A stretch of 64,000 nt of DNA from Thinopyrum elongatum (lineage: Eukaryota; Streptophyta; Magnoliopsida; Poales; Poaceae), in contig CM022303.1 in NCBI GenBank assembly GCA_011799875.1, forward strand, positions 188,574,119 through 188,638,118, in the 5' to 3' direction. Positions 37,991-53,711 of the stretch are shown here, piece after piece. The first letter of the stretch is position 1; each line of letters opens with the position of its first letter. Both the position numbers and the translations under genes were made by a program. Below the pieces are notes generated by a model. That model did no database searches. It was not told the DNA's origin and saw nothing but the letters and a program-made list of their open reading frames with translations.

Positions 37991-39461
37991 CATCTCATAT
38001 GGACATTGTTTGCGAAATAGAACAGAAAAATTCGAGTCCAACTACACAAGAACTAGTCTGTAACTGTCATTCTGAATGAGTTTTGCGAAGTGTTAACTGA
38101 AACTGCAAGCCTAACTCATACGAAGTCAGTTTTGGCTCTACAAGTAGTTAAAATACTTGTGATGACTAGACGCTTCAAAGGATGCTTTCGTAGGGAACTT
38201 TTCAAGAACTTTTCTTTAGGAGTTCGTTCTGAAACTTATACAAATACTTTCTTAATGAACACTCGACAAACGCCTTTGGAGAACATACACAAAGTCCTAG
38301 CTGTGGACCTAGTGCATCCTCATAACTAAGATCTAATGCATTTCCCTAGACGCAATTGCATCTCATATGGAGATGTTTAAGGAAACAGAACAGAAAAAAT
38401 TGAATCCAACTACACACGAACTAGTGTGTAACCGTCGTTCAGAATAAGTTTTGCGTTGTGTTAAGTGAAACATGGATATCTGACTAATACAGAGTCCGTT
38501 TTGACTGCACAAGTAGTCAAAATGCTCGTGACGACCAGGCGCTTCAAAGGATTCTTTTGTAGGGAACTTTTGGAGAATTTTCCTTACGGAGTTTGTTCTG
38601 AAACTTGTACAGAAACTTTCTTAATGAACACTTGACAAACGCCTTTGGAGAACATATACAAAGTCCCAGTCGTGGACCTAGTGAATCACCATTACTAATG
38701 TCTCCTGCATTACCATAGATGTAATTGCATTACATATGGATATGTTTAGTGAAATAGAACCAGAAAAATAGAATCGAAATACACAAGAACTGGTCTGTAA
38801 CTTTTGGAATCAATTTTGGGCGGTGTTAACTGAAAGATGGATATCTGACTCATACGGAGTCCGTTTTGGCTGCACAAGTAGTCAGAAAACTCATGACGAC
38901 TAGATGCTTCAAATTATACTACCATAGGTAACTTTTGGAGAACTTGTCTTAAGGAGTTCATTCAGAAAGTTGTATAGAAACTTTCTTAATGAACACTCGA
39001 CAAACTCCTTTGGAGAACACACACAAAGTCCCAGCTAAGGACCTAGTGCATCACCATAACTAAGATCTCCAGCATTTCCCTAGATGCAATTGCATCTCAT
39101 ATGGAGATGTTTAAGGAAATATAACGGAAAAAATCGAATGCAACTACACAAGAACTAGTGTGTAACAGTTATTCGGAATAAGTTTTGCGCAGTGTTAAGT
39201 GAAACATGGATATCTGACTAATACAGAGTCCGTTTTGGCTCCACAAGTAGTCAAAACATTCATGAAGACCAGGCGCTTCAAAGCATCCTTTTGTAGGGAA
39301 CTTTTGGAGAATTTTCCTTAAGGAGTTCATTCCGAAACTTGTACAGAAACTTTCTCAATGCACACTCGACAAACGCCTTTGGAGAACATACACAAAGTCC
39401 TAGCCGTGGACCTAGTGAATCACCATAACTAAGATCTCCTGCATTTCCCTAGACGTAATTG

Positions 39462-39785
39462 CATCTCATATGGAGATGTTTAGGGAAATAGAACCGGAAA
39501 AATTCAACCCAAATACACAAGAACTGGTCTGTAACTTTCGGAATCAAATTTGCGCGGTGTTAACTGAAACATGGATATCTGACTCGTGACGACCAGATAC
39601 TTTAAAGTATGCTTTCGTAAGGAACTTTTAGAGAACTTCTCTTAAGGAGTTCGTTCAGAAACTTGTACGGAAACTTTCTTAATGAACACTCGACAAACAC
39701 CTTTGGAGAACATATACAAAGTCCCAGCTGTGGACCTAGTTCATCACCATAACTAAGGTCTCCTATATTTCTCTAGACGTAATTG
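39462..39785. repeat. B monomer with a 41 bp internal deletion
   Basis: gatatctgactcg (about 39589) joins tgacgaccagatac. The missing stretch normally runs from tacagagtcc to aaaactcg. The repeated ctcg on both sides of the missing stretch suggests slippage or microhomology joining. Confidence 0.85.
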
Positions 39786-41256
39786 CATCTCATATGTACA
39801 TGTTTAGGGGAATAGAATAGAAAAAATCGAATCCAACTACACAAGAACTATTCTGTAACTGTCATTCAGAATCAGTTTTGCGCAGTGTTAACTGAACCTG
39901 CATATCTAACTCATACGGAGTCCGTTTTGGCTCTAAAAGTAGTTAAAATACTCGTGACGACCAGATGATTCAAAAGATTCTTTCGTAGGGAAATTTTGGA
40001 GAACTTTTCTTAAGGAGTTCATTCAGAAACTTGTACAAAAACTTTCTTAATGAACACTCGACAAACGCCTTTGGAGAACAGACACAAAGTCCCTGCTGTG
40101 GACCTAGTGCATCATCATAACTAAGGTCTCCTACATTTCCCTAGATGCAATTGCATCTCATATGGAGATGTTTAAGGAAATACAACGGAAAAAATGAAAT
40201 CTAACTACACAAGAACTAGTGTGTAACTGTCGTTCGGAATAAGTTTAGCGCAGTGTTAAGTGAAACATGGATATTTGACTAATACAGAGTCCGTTTTGGC
40301 TCCACAAGTAGTCAAAATGCTTGTGACGACCAGGCGCTTAAAAGGATTCTTTTGCAGGGAACTTTTGGAGAATTTTCTTTAAAGAGTTCATTCCGAAACT
40401 TGTACAGAAACTTTCTTAATACACACTTGACAAACGCCTTTGGAGAACATAAACAAAGTCCGAGCCGTGGACCTCGTGAATCACCATAACTAAAGTCTCC
40501 TGCATTTCCCAAGACGTAATTGCATCTCATATGGAGATGTTTAGGGAAATAGAACCGGAAAAATTGAATCCAAATACACAAGAATTGGTCTGTAACTTTC
40601 GGAATTAATTTTGCGCGGTGTTAACTGAAACATGGATATCTGACTCGTACAGAGTGCGTTTTGGCTCCACAAGTAGTCAAAAAAGTCGTGACGACCAGAT
40701 ATTTCAAAGTATAATACCGTAGGGAACTTTTATAGAACTTCTCTTAAGGAGTTCGTTCAGAAACTTGTACGGAAACTTTCTTAATGAACACTCAATAGAC
40801 GCCTTTGGAGAACATACACATAGTCCTAGCTGTGGACCTAGTGCATCATCATAACTAAGGTCTCCTGCATTTCCCTAGACGCAATTGTATCTCATATGGA
40901 GATGTTTAAGGAAATTGAATGGAATAAATCGAATCCAACTACACAAGTACTAGTGTGTAACTGTCATTCGGAATAAGTTTTGTGCAGTGTTAAGTGAAAC
41001 ATGGAGATCTAACTAATACAGAGTCTGTTTTGGCTCCACAAGTAGTCAAAACGCTTGTGACGACCAGGCGCTTCAAAGGATTCTTTTGTAGGGAACTTTT
41101 GGAGAATTATCCTTAAGGAGTTTGTTCCAAAACTTGTACAGAAACTTTCTTAATACAAACTCGACAAACGCCTTTGGAGAACATACACAAAGTACTGGCC
41201 GTGGACCTAGTGAATCACTATAACTAACGTCTCCTGCATTTCCCTAGGTGTAATTG

Positions 41257-41603
41257 CATCTCATATGGAGATGTTTAGGGAAATAGAACCGGAAAAATTG
41301 AATCCAAACACACAAGAACTGGTCTGTAACCTTCAGAATCAATTTTGCGCGGTGTTAACTGAAACATGGATATCTGTCTCATACGGAGTCCGTTTTGGAT
41401 CCACAAGTAGTCAAAAAAACTCGTGACGACCAGATGCTTCTAATTATACTACCATATGGAACTTTTGGAGAACTTCTCTTAAGGAGTTCATTCGGAAAGT
41501 TGTATAGATACTTTCTTAATGAACACTCGACAGACGCATTTGGAGAACATACACAAAGTACCACCTATGGACCTAGTGCATCACCATAACTAAGACATAA
41601 TTG
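41257..41603. repeat. B-to-B2 hybrid with about 18 bp deleted
   Basis: B head, B2 body (ctcatacggagtcc, agatgcttctaattat), and a tail where aactaaga runs straight into cataattgc, skipping tctcctatatttccctag. Spacing is 347 bp. Confidence 0.8.
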
Positions 41604-41960
41604 CATCTCTTATGGACATGTTTAGGGGAATAGAACAGAAAAAATTGAATCCAACTACACAAGAACTTGTCTATAACTATCATTCAGAATCAGTTTCGCG
41701 CAGTGTTAACTGAAACTGCATATCTAACTCATACGGAGTCCGTTTTAGCTCTACAAGTAGTTAAAATACTCGTGACGACTAGACACTTCAAAGGACTCTA
41801 TTGTAGGAAACTTTTGGAGAACTTTTCTTAAGGAGTACATTCAGAAACTTGTACAAACACTTTCTTAACGAACACTCAACAAACGTCTTTGGAGAACATA
41901 CACAAAGTCCCAGCTGTGGACCTAGTGCATCACCATAACTATGGTCTCCTGCATTTCCCT

Positions 41961-41976
41961 AGATGCAATTGCATCT
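41961..41976. repeat. Perfect 16 bp palindrome at an A-monomer start
   Basis: agatgcaattgcatct is its own reverse complement. The same perfect form starts at 2108, 9222, 29026, 33250, 34352, 39082, 40143, 46731, 58057, 58792 and 61362. Most other A starts read agacgcaattgcatct, one base away. Confidence 0.85.
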
Positions 41977-44900
41977 CATATGGAGATGTTTAAGGAAATA
42001 GAACGGAAAAAATCAAATCCAACTACGCAAGAACTAGTGTGTAACTGTCGTTCGGAATAAGTTTTGCGCATTGTTAAGTGAAACAAGGATATCTGACTAA
42101 TACATAGTCCGTTTTGGTTCCACGAGTAGTCTAAACGCTTGTGACGACTAGGCGCTTCAAATGATTCTTTTGTAGGGAACTTTTGGAGAATTTTCCTTAA
42201 GGAGTTTGATTGGAAACTTGTACAGAAACTTTCTTAATGCACACTTGACAAACGCCTTTGGAGAACATAAACAAAGTCCGAGCCGTGGATCTAGTGAATC
42301 ACCATAACTAATGTGTCCTGCATTTCCCTAGACGTAATTGCATCTCATATGGAGATGTTTAGATAAATAGAACCAGAAAAATTGAATCCAAATACACAAG
42401 AACTGTTCTGTAACTTTCGGAATCAATTTTCCGCGGTGTTAACTGCAACATGGATAGCTGACTCGTACAGAGTCCGTTTTGGCTCCACAAGTAGTCAAAA
42501 AACTCATGACGACCAGATATTTCAAAGTATAACACCATAGGGAACTTTTAGAGAACTTCTCTTAAGGAGTTTGTTCAGAAACTTGTACGGAAACTTTCTT
42601 AATGAACACTCGACAAACGCCTTTGGAGAACATACACAAAGTCCCAGCTGTGGACCTAGTGCATCATCACAACTAAGGTCTCCTGCATTTCCCTAGACGC
42701 ACTTGCATCTCATATGGAGATGTTTAGGCAAATAGAGCAGAATAAATGGAGTCCGATAACACAAGAACAAGTGTGTAACTGTCGTTCGGAATAAGTTTTG
42801 TGCAGTGTTAAGTGAAACATGGATATATGACTAATACAGAGTCCGTCTTGGCTCCACAAGTTGTCAAAACGCTCGTGATGACCAGGCACTTCAAAGGATT
42901 CTTTTGTAGGGAACTTTTGGAGAATTTTCCTTCAGGAGTTTGTTCTGAAACTTGTAAAAAAACTTTCTTAATGCACACTCGACAAACGCCTTTGGAGAAC
43001 ATACACAAAGTCCTAGCCGTGGTCCTAGTGAATCACCATAACTAACGTCTCCTGCATTTCCCTAGACGTAATTGCATCTCATATGGAGATGTTTAGGGAA
43101 ATAGAACCAGAAAAAATGAATCCAATTACAAAAGAACTGGTCTGTAACTTTCGGAATCAATTTTGCAGGGTGTTAACTGAAAAATGGATATCTGACTCAT
43201 ACGGAGTCCGTTTTGGCTCCACAAGTAGTCAAGAAACTCATGATGACCAGATGATTCAAATTATACTACCGTACGGAACTATTGGAGAACTTCTCTTAAG
43301 GAGTTCATTCAGAAAGTTGTATAGAAACTTTCTTAATGAACACTCGACAAACGCCTTTGGAGAACATACACAAAGTCCAATCTATGGACCTAGTGCATCA
43401 CCTTAACTAAGATCTCCTATATTTCCCTAGACGTAATTGCATCTCATATGGACATGTTTAGGCGAATAGAACAGAAAAAATTGAATCCAACTACACAAGA
43501 ACTAGTCTGTAATTGTCATTCAGAATCAGTTTTGCGCAGTGTTAACTGAAACTGCATATCTAACTCATACGGAGTTTGTTTTGGCTCTACAAGTAGTTAA
43601 AATACTCATGACGACCAGATGCTTCAAAGTATTATTTCGTAGGGAACTTTTGGATAACTTTTCTAAAGGAGTTCGTTCAGAAACTTGTACAAAAACTTTC
43701 TTAAAGAAAACTCGACAAACGCCTTTGTAGAACATACACAAAGTCCCAGCTGTGGACCTAGTGCATCATCATAACTAAGGTCTCCTGCATTTCCCAAGAT
43801 GCAATTGCATCTCATATGGAGATGTTTAAGGAAGTAGAACGGAAAAAATCGAATCCAACTACACAAGAACTAGTGTGTAACTGTCGTTTGGAATAAGTTT
43901 TGCGCAGTGTTAAGTGAAATATGGATATCTGACTAATACATAGTCCGTTTTGGCTCCACAAGTAGTCATAACGCTCATGACGACCAGGCGCTTCAAAGGA
44001 TTCTTTTGTAGGGAACTTTTGGAGAATTTTCCTTAAGGAGTTCGTTCTGAAACTTGTACAGAAACTTTCTTAATGCACACTCGACAAACGCCTTTGGAGA
44101 ACATAAACAAAGTCCGAGCCGTGGACCTAGTGAATCGCCATAACTAACGTCTCCTACATTTCCCTAGACATAATTGCATCTCATATGGAGATGTTTAGGG
44201 AAATAGAACTGGAAAAATTGAATACAAATACACAAGAACTGGTCTGTAACTTTCGGAATCAATTTTGCGCGGTGTTAACTGAAACATGGATATCTCACTC
44301 GTACAGAGTCCGTTTTGGCTCCACAAGTAGTCAAAAAACTCATGACGACCAGATATTTCAAAGTATAATACCGTAGGGAACTTTTACAGAACTTCTCTTA
44401 AGGAGTTCGTTCAGAAACTTGTACGGAAACTTTTTAATGAACACTCGACAAATGCCTTTGGAGAACATACACAAAGTACCAGCTGTGGACCTAGTGCATG
44501 ATCATAACTAAGGTCTCCTGCATTTCCCTAGACGCAATTGCATCTCATATGGAGATGTTTAAGGAAATAGAACGGAATAAATCGAATCCAACTACACAAG
44601 ATCTAGTTTGTAACTGTCGTTTGGAATAAGTTTTGTACAGTGTTAAGTGAAACATGGATATCTGAATAATACAGAGTCCGTTTTGGCTCCACAAGTAGTC
44701 AAAACACTCATGACGACCAGGCACCTCAAAGGATTCTTTTGTATGGAACTTTTGGAGAATTTTCCTTAAGGAGTTTGTTCCGAAACTTGTACAGAAACTT
44801 CCTTAATGCACACTCGACAAACGCCTTTGGAGAACATACACAAAGTCCTAGCTGTGGATCTAGTGAATCATCATAACTAACGTCTCATGAATTTCCCTAG

Positions 44901-47900
44901 ATGTAATTGCATCTCATATGGAGATGTTTAGGGAAATAGTACCGGAAAAATTGAATCCAAACACACAAGACCTGGTCTGTAACTTTCAGAATCAATTTTG
45001 CGCGGTGTTAACTGAAACATGGATATCTGACTCGTACAGCGTCCGTTTTGGCTCCACACGTAGTCAAAAAACTCATGACGACCGTATACTTCAAAGTATA
45101 ATACCTTTGCGAACTTTTAGAGAACTTCTCTTAAGGAGTTCGTTCAGAAACTTGTACGGAAACTTTCTTAATGAACACTCGACACATGCCTTTGGAAAAC
45201 ATACACAAAGTCCCAGCTGTGGACCTAGTTCATCACCATAACTAAGGTCTCCTATATTTCTCTAGACGTAATTGCATCTCATATGGACATGTTTAGTGGA
45301 ATAGAACAGAAAAAATCGAATCCAACTACACAAGAACTAGTCTCTAACTGTCATTCAGAATCAAATTTGCGCAGTGTTAACTGAAACATGGATATCTGAC
45401 TCATACAGAGTCCATTTTGGCTCTAGAAGTAGTTAAAATACTCGTGACGACCAGACACTTCAAAGTATTCTTTCGTAGGGAACTTTTGGTTAACTTTTCT
45501 TACGGAGTTCATACAGAAACTTGTCAAAAACTTTCTTAATGAACACTCGACAAACGCCTTTGGAGCACATACACAAAGTCCTAGCTGTGGACCTGGTGCA
45601 TCATCATAACTAATGTCTCCTGCATTTCCCTAGACGCAATTACATCTCATATGGAGATGTTTAAGGAAATAGAACGGAAAAAATCGAATCCAACTACACA
45701 AGAACTAGTGTGTAACTGTCGTTCGGAATAAGTTTTGTGAAGTGTTAAGTGAAACATGGATATCTGACGAATTTAGAGTCCGTTTTGGCTCCACAAGTAG
45801 TCAAAACATTCGTGACGACCAGGCACTTCAAAGGATCCTTTTGTAGGCAACTTTTGGAGAATTTTCCTTAAGGAGTTTGTTCCGAAACTTATACAGAAAC
45901 TTTCTTAACGCACACTCGACAAACGCCTTTGGAGAACATACACAAAGTCACAGCCGTGGAGCTAGTGAATCACCATAACTAACGTCTCCTGCATTTCCCT
46001 ATACGTAATTGCATCTCATATGGATATGTTTAGGGAAATACACTCAGAAAAATTGAATACAAATACACAAGAACTGGTCTGTAACTTTCGAAATCAATTA
46101 TGCGCGGTGTTAACTGAAACATGGATATCTGACTCATACGGAGTCCGTTTTGGCTCCACAAGGAGTCAAAAAACTTGTGACGACCAGATGCTTCAAATTA
46201 TACTGCCGTAGGGATGTTTTGGAGAACTTCTCTGAAGGAGTTCATTTAGAAAGTTGTATAGAAACTTTCTTAATGAACACTCGACAAACGCCTTTGGAGA
46301 ACATACACAAAGTCCCAACTATGGACCTAGTGCATCACAATAACTAAGATCTCCTATATTTCCCTAGACGTAATTGCATCTCATACGGAGATGTTTAGGG
46401 AAATAAAACAGGAAAAATTGAATCCAAATACACAAGAACTGGTTTGTAACTTTTGGAATCAATTTTGCGCGGTGTTAACTGAAACTTGGATATCTGACTC
46501 GTACAGAGTCTGTTTTGGCTCCACAAGTAGTCAAAAATCTCGTGACGACCAGATATTTCAAAGTATAATACTATAGGGAACTTTTATAGAACTTCTCTTA
46601 AGGAGTTCGTTCAGAAACTTGTACGAAAACTTTGTAAATGAACACTCGACAAACGCCGTTGGAGAACATACACAAAGTCCCAGCTGTGGACCTAGTGCAT
46701 CATCATAACTAATGTCTACTGCATATCCCTAGATGCAATTGCATCTCATATGGAGATGTTTAAGGAAATAGAACGGAATAAATCAAATCCAACTACACAA
46801 GAACTAGTGTGTAACTGTCGTTCGGAATAAGTTTTGTGCAGTGTTAAGTGAAACATGGATATCTGACTAATACAGAGTCCGTTTTGGCTCCACAAGTAGT
46901 CAAAATGCTCATGATGACCAAGCGCTTCAAAGGATTCTTTTGTAGTGAACTTTTGGAGAATTTTCCTTAAGGAGTTTGTTCTGAAACTTGTACAGAAACT
47001 TTCTTAATGCACACTCGACAAACGCCTTTGGAGAACATACACCAAGTCCTAGCCGTGGACCTAGTGATTCACCATAACTAACTTCTCCTGCACTTCCCTA
47101 GATATATATGCATCTTATATCGAGATGTTTAGGGAAATAGAACCGGAAAAATTGAATCCAAACACACAAGAACTGATTTGTAACTTTCGGAATCAATTTT
47201 GCGCGGTGTTAACTGAAACATGGATATCTGACTCGTACAGAGTCCGTTTTGGCCCCACAAGTAGTCAAAAACTCGTGACGACCAGATACTTCAAAGTATA
47301 ATACCGTAGAGAACTTTTGGAGTACTTCTCTTAAGGAGTTCGTTCAGAAACATGTACAGAAACTTTCTTAATGAACACTCGACACACGCCTTTGGAGAAC
47401 ATACACAAAGTCCCAGCTGTGGACCTAGTTCATCACCATAACTAAGGTCTCCTATATTTCTCTAGACGTAATTTCAACTCACATGGACATGTTTAGGGGA
47501 ATAGAACAGAAAAAATTGAATCCAACTACACAAGAACTAGTCTGTAACTGTCATTCAGAATCAGTTTTGCGTAGTGTTAACTAAAACTGCATATCTAACT
47601 CATACGGAGTCCGTTTTGGCTCTACAAGTAGTTAAAATACTCATGGCGACCAGACGCTTCAAAGGATTCTTTCGTAAGGAACTTTTGGAGAACTTTTCTT
47701 AAGGCGTTCGTTCAGAAACTTGTACAAAAACTTTCTTAATGAACTCTCGACAAACTCCTTTGGAGAACATACACAAAGTCCCAGCTGTGGACCTAGTGCA
47801 TCATCATAACTAAGGTCACCTGCATTACCCTAAATGCAATTGCATCTCATATGGAGATGTTTAAGGAAATAGAACGGAAAAATCAAATCCAACTACCCAA

Positions 47901-50900
47901 GAACTAGTGTGTAACTGTCGTTCGGAATAAGTTTTGCGCAGTGTTAAGTGAAACATGGATATCTGACTAATACATAGTCCGTTTTGGATCCACAAGTAGT
48001 CAAAACACTTGTGATGAACAGGCGCTTCAAAGGATTCTTTTGTAGGGAACTTTTGGAGAATTTTCATTAAGGATTTTGTTCCGAAACTTGTACAGAAACT
48101 TTCTTAATGCACACTCGACAAACGCCTTTGGAGAACATACACAAAGTCACAGCCGTGGAGCTAGTGAATCACCATAACTAACGTCTCCTGCATTTCCCTA
48201 GATGTAATTGCATCTCATATGGAGATGTTTAGGGAAATAGCACCGGAAAAATTGAATCCAAGTACACAAGAACTGGTTTGTAAATTTCGGAATCAATTTT
48301 GCGTGTGTTAACTGAAACATGGATATCTGACTCGTACAGAGTCCATTTTGGCTCCACAATTAGTCAAAAAACTCGTGACGACCAGATATTTCAAAGTATA
48401 ATACCGTAGGGAACTTTTAGAGAACTTCTCTTAAGGAGTTCGTTCAGAAACTTGTATGGAAACTTTCTTAATGAACACTCGACAAACGCCTTTGGAGAAC
48501 ATACACAAAGTCCCAGCTGTGGACCTAGTGCATCATCATAACTAAGGTCTCCTGCATTTCCCTAGACGCAATTGCATCTCATATGGAGATGTTTAAGGAA
48601 ATAGAGCGGAATAAATCGAATCCAACTACACAAGATCTTGGGTGTAACTGTCGTTCGGAATAAGTTTTGTGCAGTGTTAAGTGAAACATGGATATGTGAA
48701 TAATACAGAGTCCGTTTTGGCTCCACAAGTAGTCAAAACACTCATGACGACCAGGAACTTCAAAGGATTCTTTTGTACGGAACTTTTGGAGAATTTTCGT
48801 TAAGGAGTTTGTTCTGAAACTTGTACAGACACTTTCTTAATGCACACACGACAAACGCCTTTGGAGAACATAAACAAAGTCCTTGCTGTGGACCTAGTGA
48901 ATCACCATAACTAACGTCTCCTGCATTTCCCTAGATGTAATTGCATCTCATATGGAGATGTTTAGGGAAATAGAACCGGAAAAATTGAATCCAAACACAC
49001 AAGACCTGGTCTGTAACTTTCAGAATCAATTTTGCGCGGTGTTAACTGAAACATGGATATCTGACTCGTACAGAGTCCGTTTTGGCACCACAAGTAGTCA
49101 AAAAACTCGTGACAACTAGATACTTCAAAGAATAATACCTTAGGGAACTTTTAGAGAACTTCGCTTAAGGAGTTCATTCTGAAACTTGTACGGAAACTTT
49201 CTTAATGAACACTCGACACACGCCTTTGGAGAACATACATAAAGTCCCAGTTGTGGACCTAGTTCATCACCATAACTAAGGTCTCCTATATTTCTCTAGA
49301 TGTAATTGCATCTCATATGGACATGTTTAGGGGAATAGAACAGAAAAAAATCGAATCCAACTACACAAGAACTAGTCTGTAACTGTCATTCAGAATCAAA
49401 TTTGCGCAGTGTTAACTGAAACTGCATATCTAACTCATACGGAGTCCATTTTGGCTCTACATGTAGTTAAAATACTCGTGACGACCAGATGCTTCAAAGT
49501 ATTCTTTCGTAGGGAACTTTTGGATAACTTTTCTTAAGGAGTTCGTTCAGAAACTTATACAAAAACTTTCTTAATGAACACTCGACAAACGCCTTTGGAG
49601 AACATACACAAAGTTCCAGCTGTGGACCTAGTGCACCATCATAACTAAGGTCTCCTACATTTCCCTAGACACAATTACATCTCATATGGAGATGTTTAAG
49701 GAAATAGAATGGAAAAAATCGAATCCAACTACACAAGAACTAGTGTGTAACTGTCGTTCGGAATAAGTTTTGCGCAGTGTTAAATGAAACATGGATATCT
49801 GACGAATACAGAGTCCGTTTTGGCTCCAAAAGTAGTCAAAACATTCATGATGACCAGGCACTTCAAAGGATCCTTTTGTAGGCAACTTTTGGAGGATTTT
49901 CCTTAAGGAGTTTGTTTCAAAACTTGCACAGAAACTTTCTTAACGCACACTCGACAAACGCCTTTGGAGAACATACACAAAGTCACAGCCGTGGACCTAG
50001 TGAATCACCATAACTAACGTCTCCTGCATTTACCTATACGTAATTGCATCTCATATGGATATGTTTAGGGAAATACACTCGGAAAACTTGAATCCAAAAA
50101 CACAAGAACTGGTCTGTAACTTTCGGAATCAATTTTGCGCGGTGTTAACTAAGACATGGATATCTTACTCATACGGAGTCTGTTTTGGCTCCACAAGTAG
50201 TCACAAAACTTGTGACGGCCAGATGCCTCAAATTCTACTACCGTAGGGAACTTTTGGAGAACTTCTCTTAAGGAGTTCATTCAGAAAGTTGTATAGAAAC
50301 TTTCTTAATGAACACTCGATAACGCCTTTGGAGAACGTACACAAAGTCCCAGCTATGGACCTAGTGCATCACCATAACTAAGATATCCTATATTTCCCTA
50401 GACGTAATTGCATCTCATATGGAGATGTTTAGGGAAATAGAACCAGAAAAATTGAATCCAAATACACAAGAACTGGTTTGTAACTTTCGGAATCAATTTT
50501 GCACGGTGTTAACTGAAACATGGATATCTAACTCGTACAGAGTCCGTCTTGGCTCCACAAGTAGTCAAAAAACTCGTGAAGACAAGATATTTCAAAGTAT
50601 AATACCGTAGGGATTTTTATAGAACTTCTCTTAAGGAGTTCGTTCAGAAATTTGTACGGAAACTTTGTTAATGAACACTCGACAAACGCCTTTGGAGAAC
50701 ATACCCAAAGTCCCAGCTGTGGACCTAGTGCATCATCATAACTAAGGTCTACTACATTTCCCTAGACGCAATTGCATCTCATATGGAGATGTTTAAGGAA
50801 ATAGAACAGAATAAATCGAATCCAACTACACAAGAACTAGTGTGTAACTGTCGTTCGGAATAAGTTTTGTGCAGTGTTAAGTGAAACATGGATATCTGAC

Positions 50901-53711
50901 TAATACAGAGTCCATTTTGGCTCCACAAGTAGTCAACATGCTCGTGATGACCAGGCGCATCAAAGGATTATTTTGTAGTGAACTTTTGGAGAATTTTCCT
51001 TAAGAAGTTTGCTCTGAAACTTGTACAGAAACTTTCTTAATGCACACTCAACAAACGCCTTTGGAGAACATACACAAAGTCCTAGCTGTGGACCTAGTGA
51101 ATCACCATAACTAACTTCTCCTGCATTTCCCTAGATGTAATTTCATCTCATATAAAGATGTTTAGCGAAATAGAACCGGAAAAATTGAATCCAAACACAC
51201 AAGAATTGGTCTGTAACTTTCGGAATCAATTTTGCATGGTGTTAACTGAAACATGGATATCTGACTCGTACAGAGTCCGTTTTGGCCCCACAAGTAGTCA
51301 AAAAACTCGTGACGACCAGATACTTAAAAGTATAATACCGTAGGGAACTTTCAGAGAACTTCCCTTAAGGAGTTCGTTCAGAAACTTGTATGGAAAGTTT
51401 CTTAATGAACACTCGACACACGCCTTTGGAGAACATACACAAAGTCCCAGCTGTGGACCTAGTTCATCACCATAACTAAGGTCTCCTATATTTCTCTAGA
51501 TGTAATTGCATCTCATATGGACATGTTTAGGGGAATAGAACTGAAAAAATTGAATCCAACTACACAACAACTAGTCTGTAACTGTCATTCAGAATCAGTT
51601 TTGCGAAGTGTTAACTGAAACTGCATATCTAACTCATACGGAGTCCGTTTTGGCTCTACAAGTAGTTAAAATACTTGTGGCGACTAAACGCTTCAAAGGA
51701 TTCTGTCGTAGGGAACTTTTGGAGAACTTTTCTTATGGAGTTCGTTCAGAAACTTGTACAAAAACTTTCTTAATGAACACTCGACAAACTCCTTTGGAGA
51801 ACATACACAAAGTCCCAGCTGTGGACCTAGTGCATCATCATAACTAAGGTCTCCTGCCTTTCCCTAGACGCAATTGCATCTCATATGGAGATGTTTAAGG
51901 AAAGAGAACGGAAAAATCGAATCCAACTCCACAAGAACTAATGTGTAACAGTCGTTCGGAGTAAGTTTTGCGCAGTGTTAAGTGAAACATGGATATCTGA
52001 CTAATACATAGTCCGTTTTGGCTCCACAAGTAGTCAAAACACTCGTGACAACCAGGCACTTCAAAGGATTCTTTTGTGGGGAATTTTTGGAGAATTTTCC
52101 TTAAGGATTTCGTTCCGAAACTTGTACAGAAACTTTCTTAATGCAAACTCGACAAACGCCTTTGGAGAACATAAACAAAGTCCGAGCCGTGGACCTAGTG
52201 AATCACCATAAATAACGTCTCCTGCATTTCCCTAGACGTAATTGCATCTCATCTGGAGATGTTTAGGGAAATAGAACTGGAAAAATTGAATCCAAACACA
52301 CAAGACCTGGTCTGTAACTTTCAGAATAAATTTAGCGCGGTGTTAACTGAAACAAGGATATCTGACTCGTACAGAGTCTGTTTTGGCTCCACAAGTAGTC
52401 AAAAAACTCGTGACGACCAGATTCTTCAAAGTATAATACCTTAGGGAACTTTTAGAGAACTTCTCTTAAGGAGTTCGTTCAGAAACTTGTACGGAATCTT
52501 TCTTAATGAACACTCGACACACGCCTTTGGAGAACATACACAAAGTCCCAGCTGTGGACCTAGTTCATCACCGTAACTAAGGTCTCCTATATTTCTCTAG
52601 GTGTAATTGCATCTCATATGGACATGTTTAGGGGAATAGCACAGAAAAAAATCGAATCCAACTACACAAGAACTAGTCTGTAACTGTCATTCAGAATCAA
52701 ATTTGTGCAGTGTTAAGAGAAACTGCATATCTAACTCATACGGAGTCCGTTTTGGCTCTACAAGTAGTTAAAATACTCGTGACGACCAAACGCTTCAAAG
52801 TATTCTTTCGTAGGGAACTTTTGGATAACTTTTCTTAAGGAGTTCATTCAGAAACTTGTACAAAAACTTTGTTAATGAACACTCGACAAACGCCTTTGGA
52901 GAACATACACAAAGTCCCAGCTGTGGACCTAGTGCATCATCATAACTAAGGTCTCCTGCATTTCCCTAGATGCGATTACATCTCATATGGAGATGTTAAA
53001 GGAAATAGAATGGAAAAAATCAAATCCAACTACACAAGAACTAGTGTGTAACTGTCGTTCGGAATAAGTTTTGCGCAGTGCTAAGTGAAACATGGATATC
53101 TGACGAATACAGAGTCCGTTTTTCTCCACAAGTAGTAAAAACATTCATGATGATCAGGCACTTCAAAGGATCCTTTTGTAGGCAACTTTTCGAGAATTTT
53201 CCTTAAGGAGTTTGTTCCGAAACTTGTACAGAAACTTTCTTAACGCACACTCGACAAACGCCTTTGGAAAACATACACAAAGTCACAGCCGTGGACCTAG
53301 TGAATCACCATAACTAACGTCTCCTGCATTTCCCTATACGTAATTGCATATCATATGGATATGTTTAGTGAAATACACCCGGAAAAATTGAATCCAAATA
53401 CACAAGAACTGGTCTGTAACTTTCGGAATCAATTTTGCGCGGTGTTAACTGAAACATGGATATCTGACTCATACGGAGTCCGTTTTGGCTCCACAAGTAG
53501 TCAGATAACTTGTGACGACCAGATGCTTCAAATTATACTACCGTAGGGAACTTTTGGAGAACTTCTCTTATGGAGTTCATTTAGAAAGATGTATAGAAAC
53601 TTTCTTGATGAACACTCGACAAACCCCTTTGGAGAACATACACAAAGTCCCAGCAATGGACCTAGTGCATCACCATAACTAAGATCTCCTATATTTCCCT
53701 AGACATAATTG

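Larger units (their letters stand above)
32528..44540. repeat. Satellite array, zone 5: trimers mixed with B2 and B/C hybrids
   Basis: Anchors: B 32528, C 32893, A 33261, B2-like 33630, C 33995, A 34363, B 34732, C 35097, A 35465, B 35834, C 36199, A 36567, B 36936, B2 37301, C (B tail, short) 37666, C 37991, A 38359, B2 38728, A 39093, B (short) 39462, C 39786, A 40154, B/C 40523, A 40888, B-to-B2 hybrid (short) 41257, C 41604, A 41972, B/C 42341, A 42706, B-to-B2 hybrid 43075, C 43440, A 43808, B/C 44177. Plain A-B-C trimers persist between 34.4 and 36.9 kb. Elsewhere C is often replaced by a hybrid that passes straight to A. Confidence 0.9.
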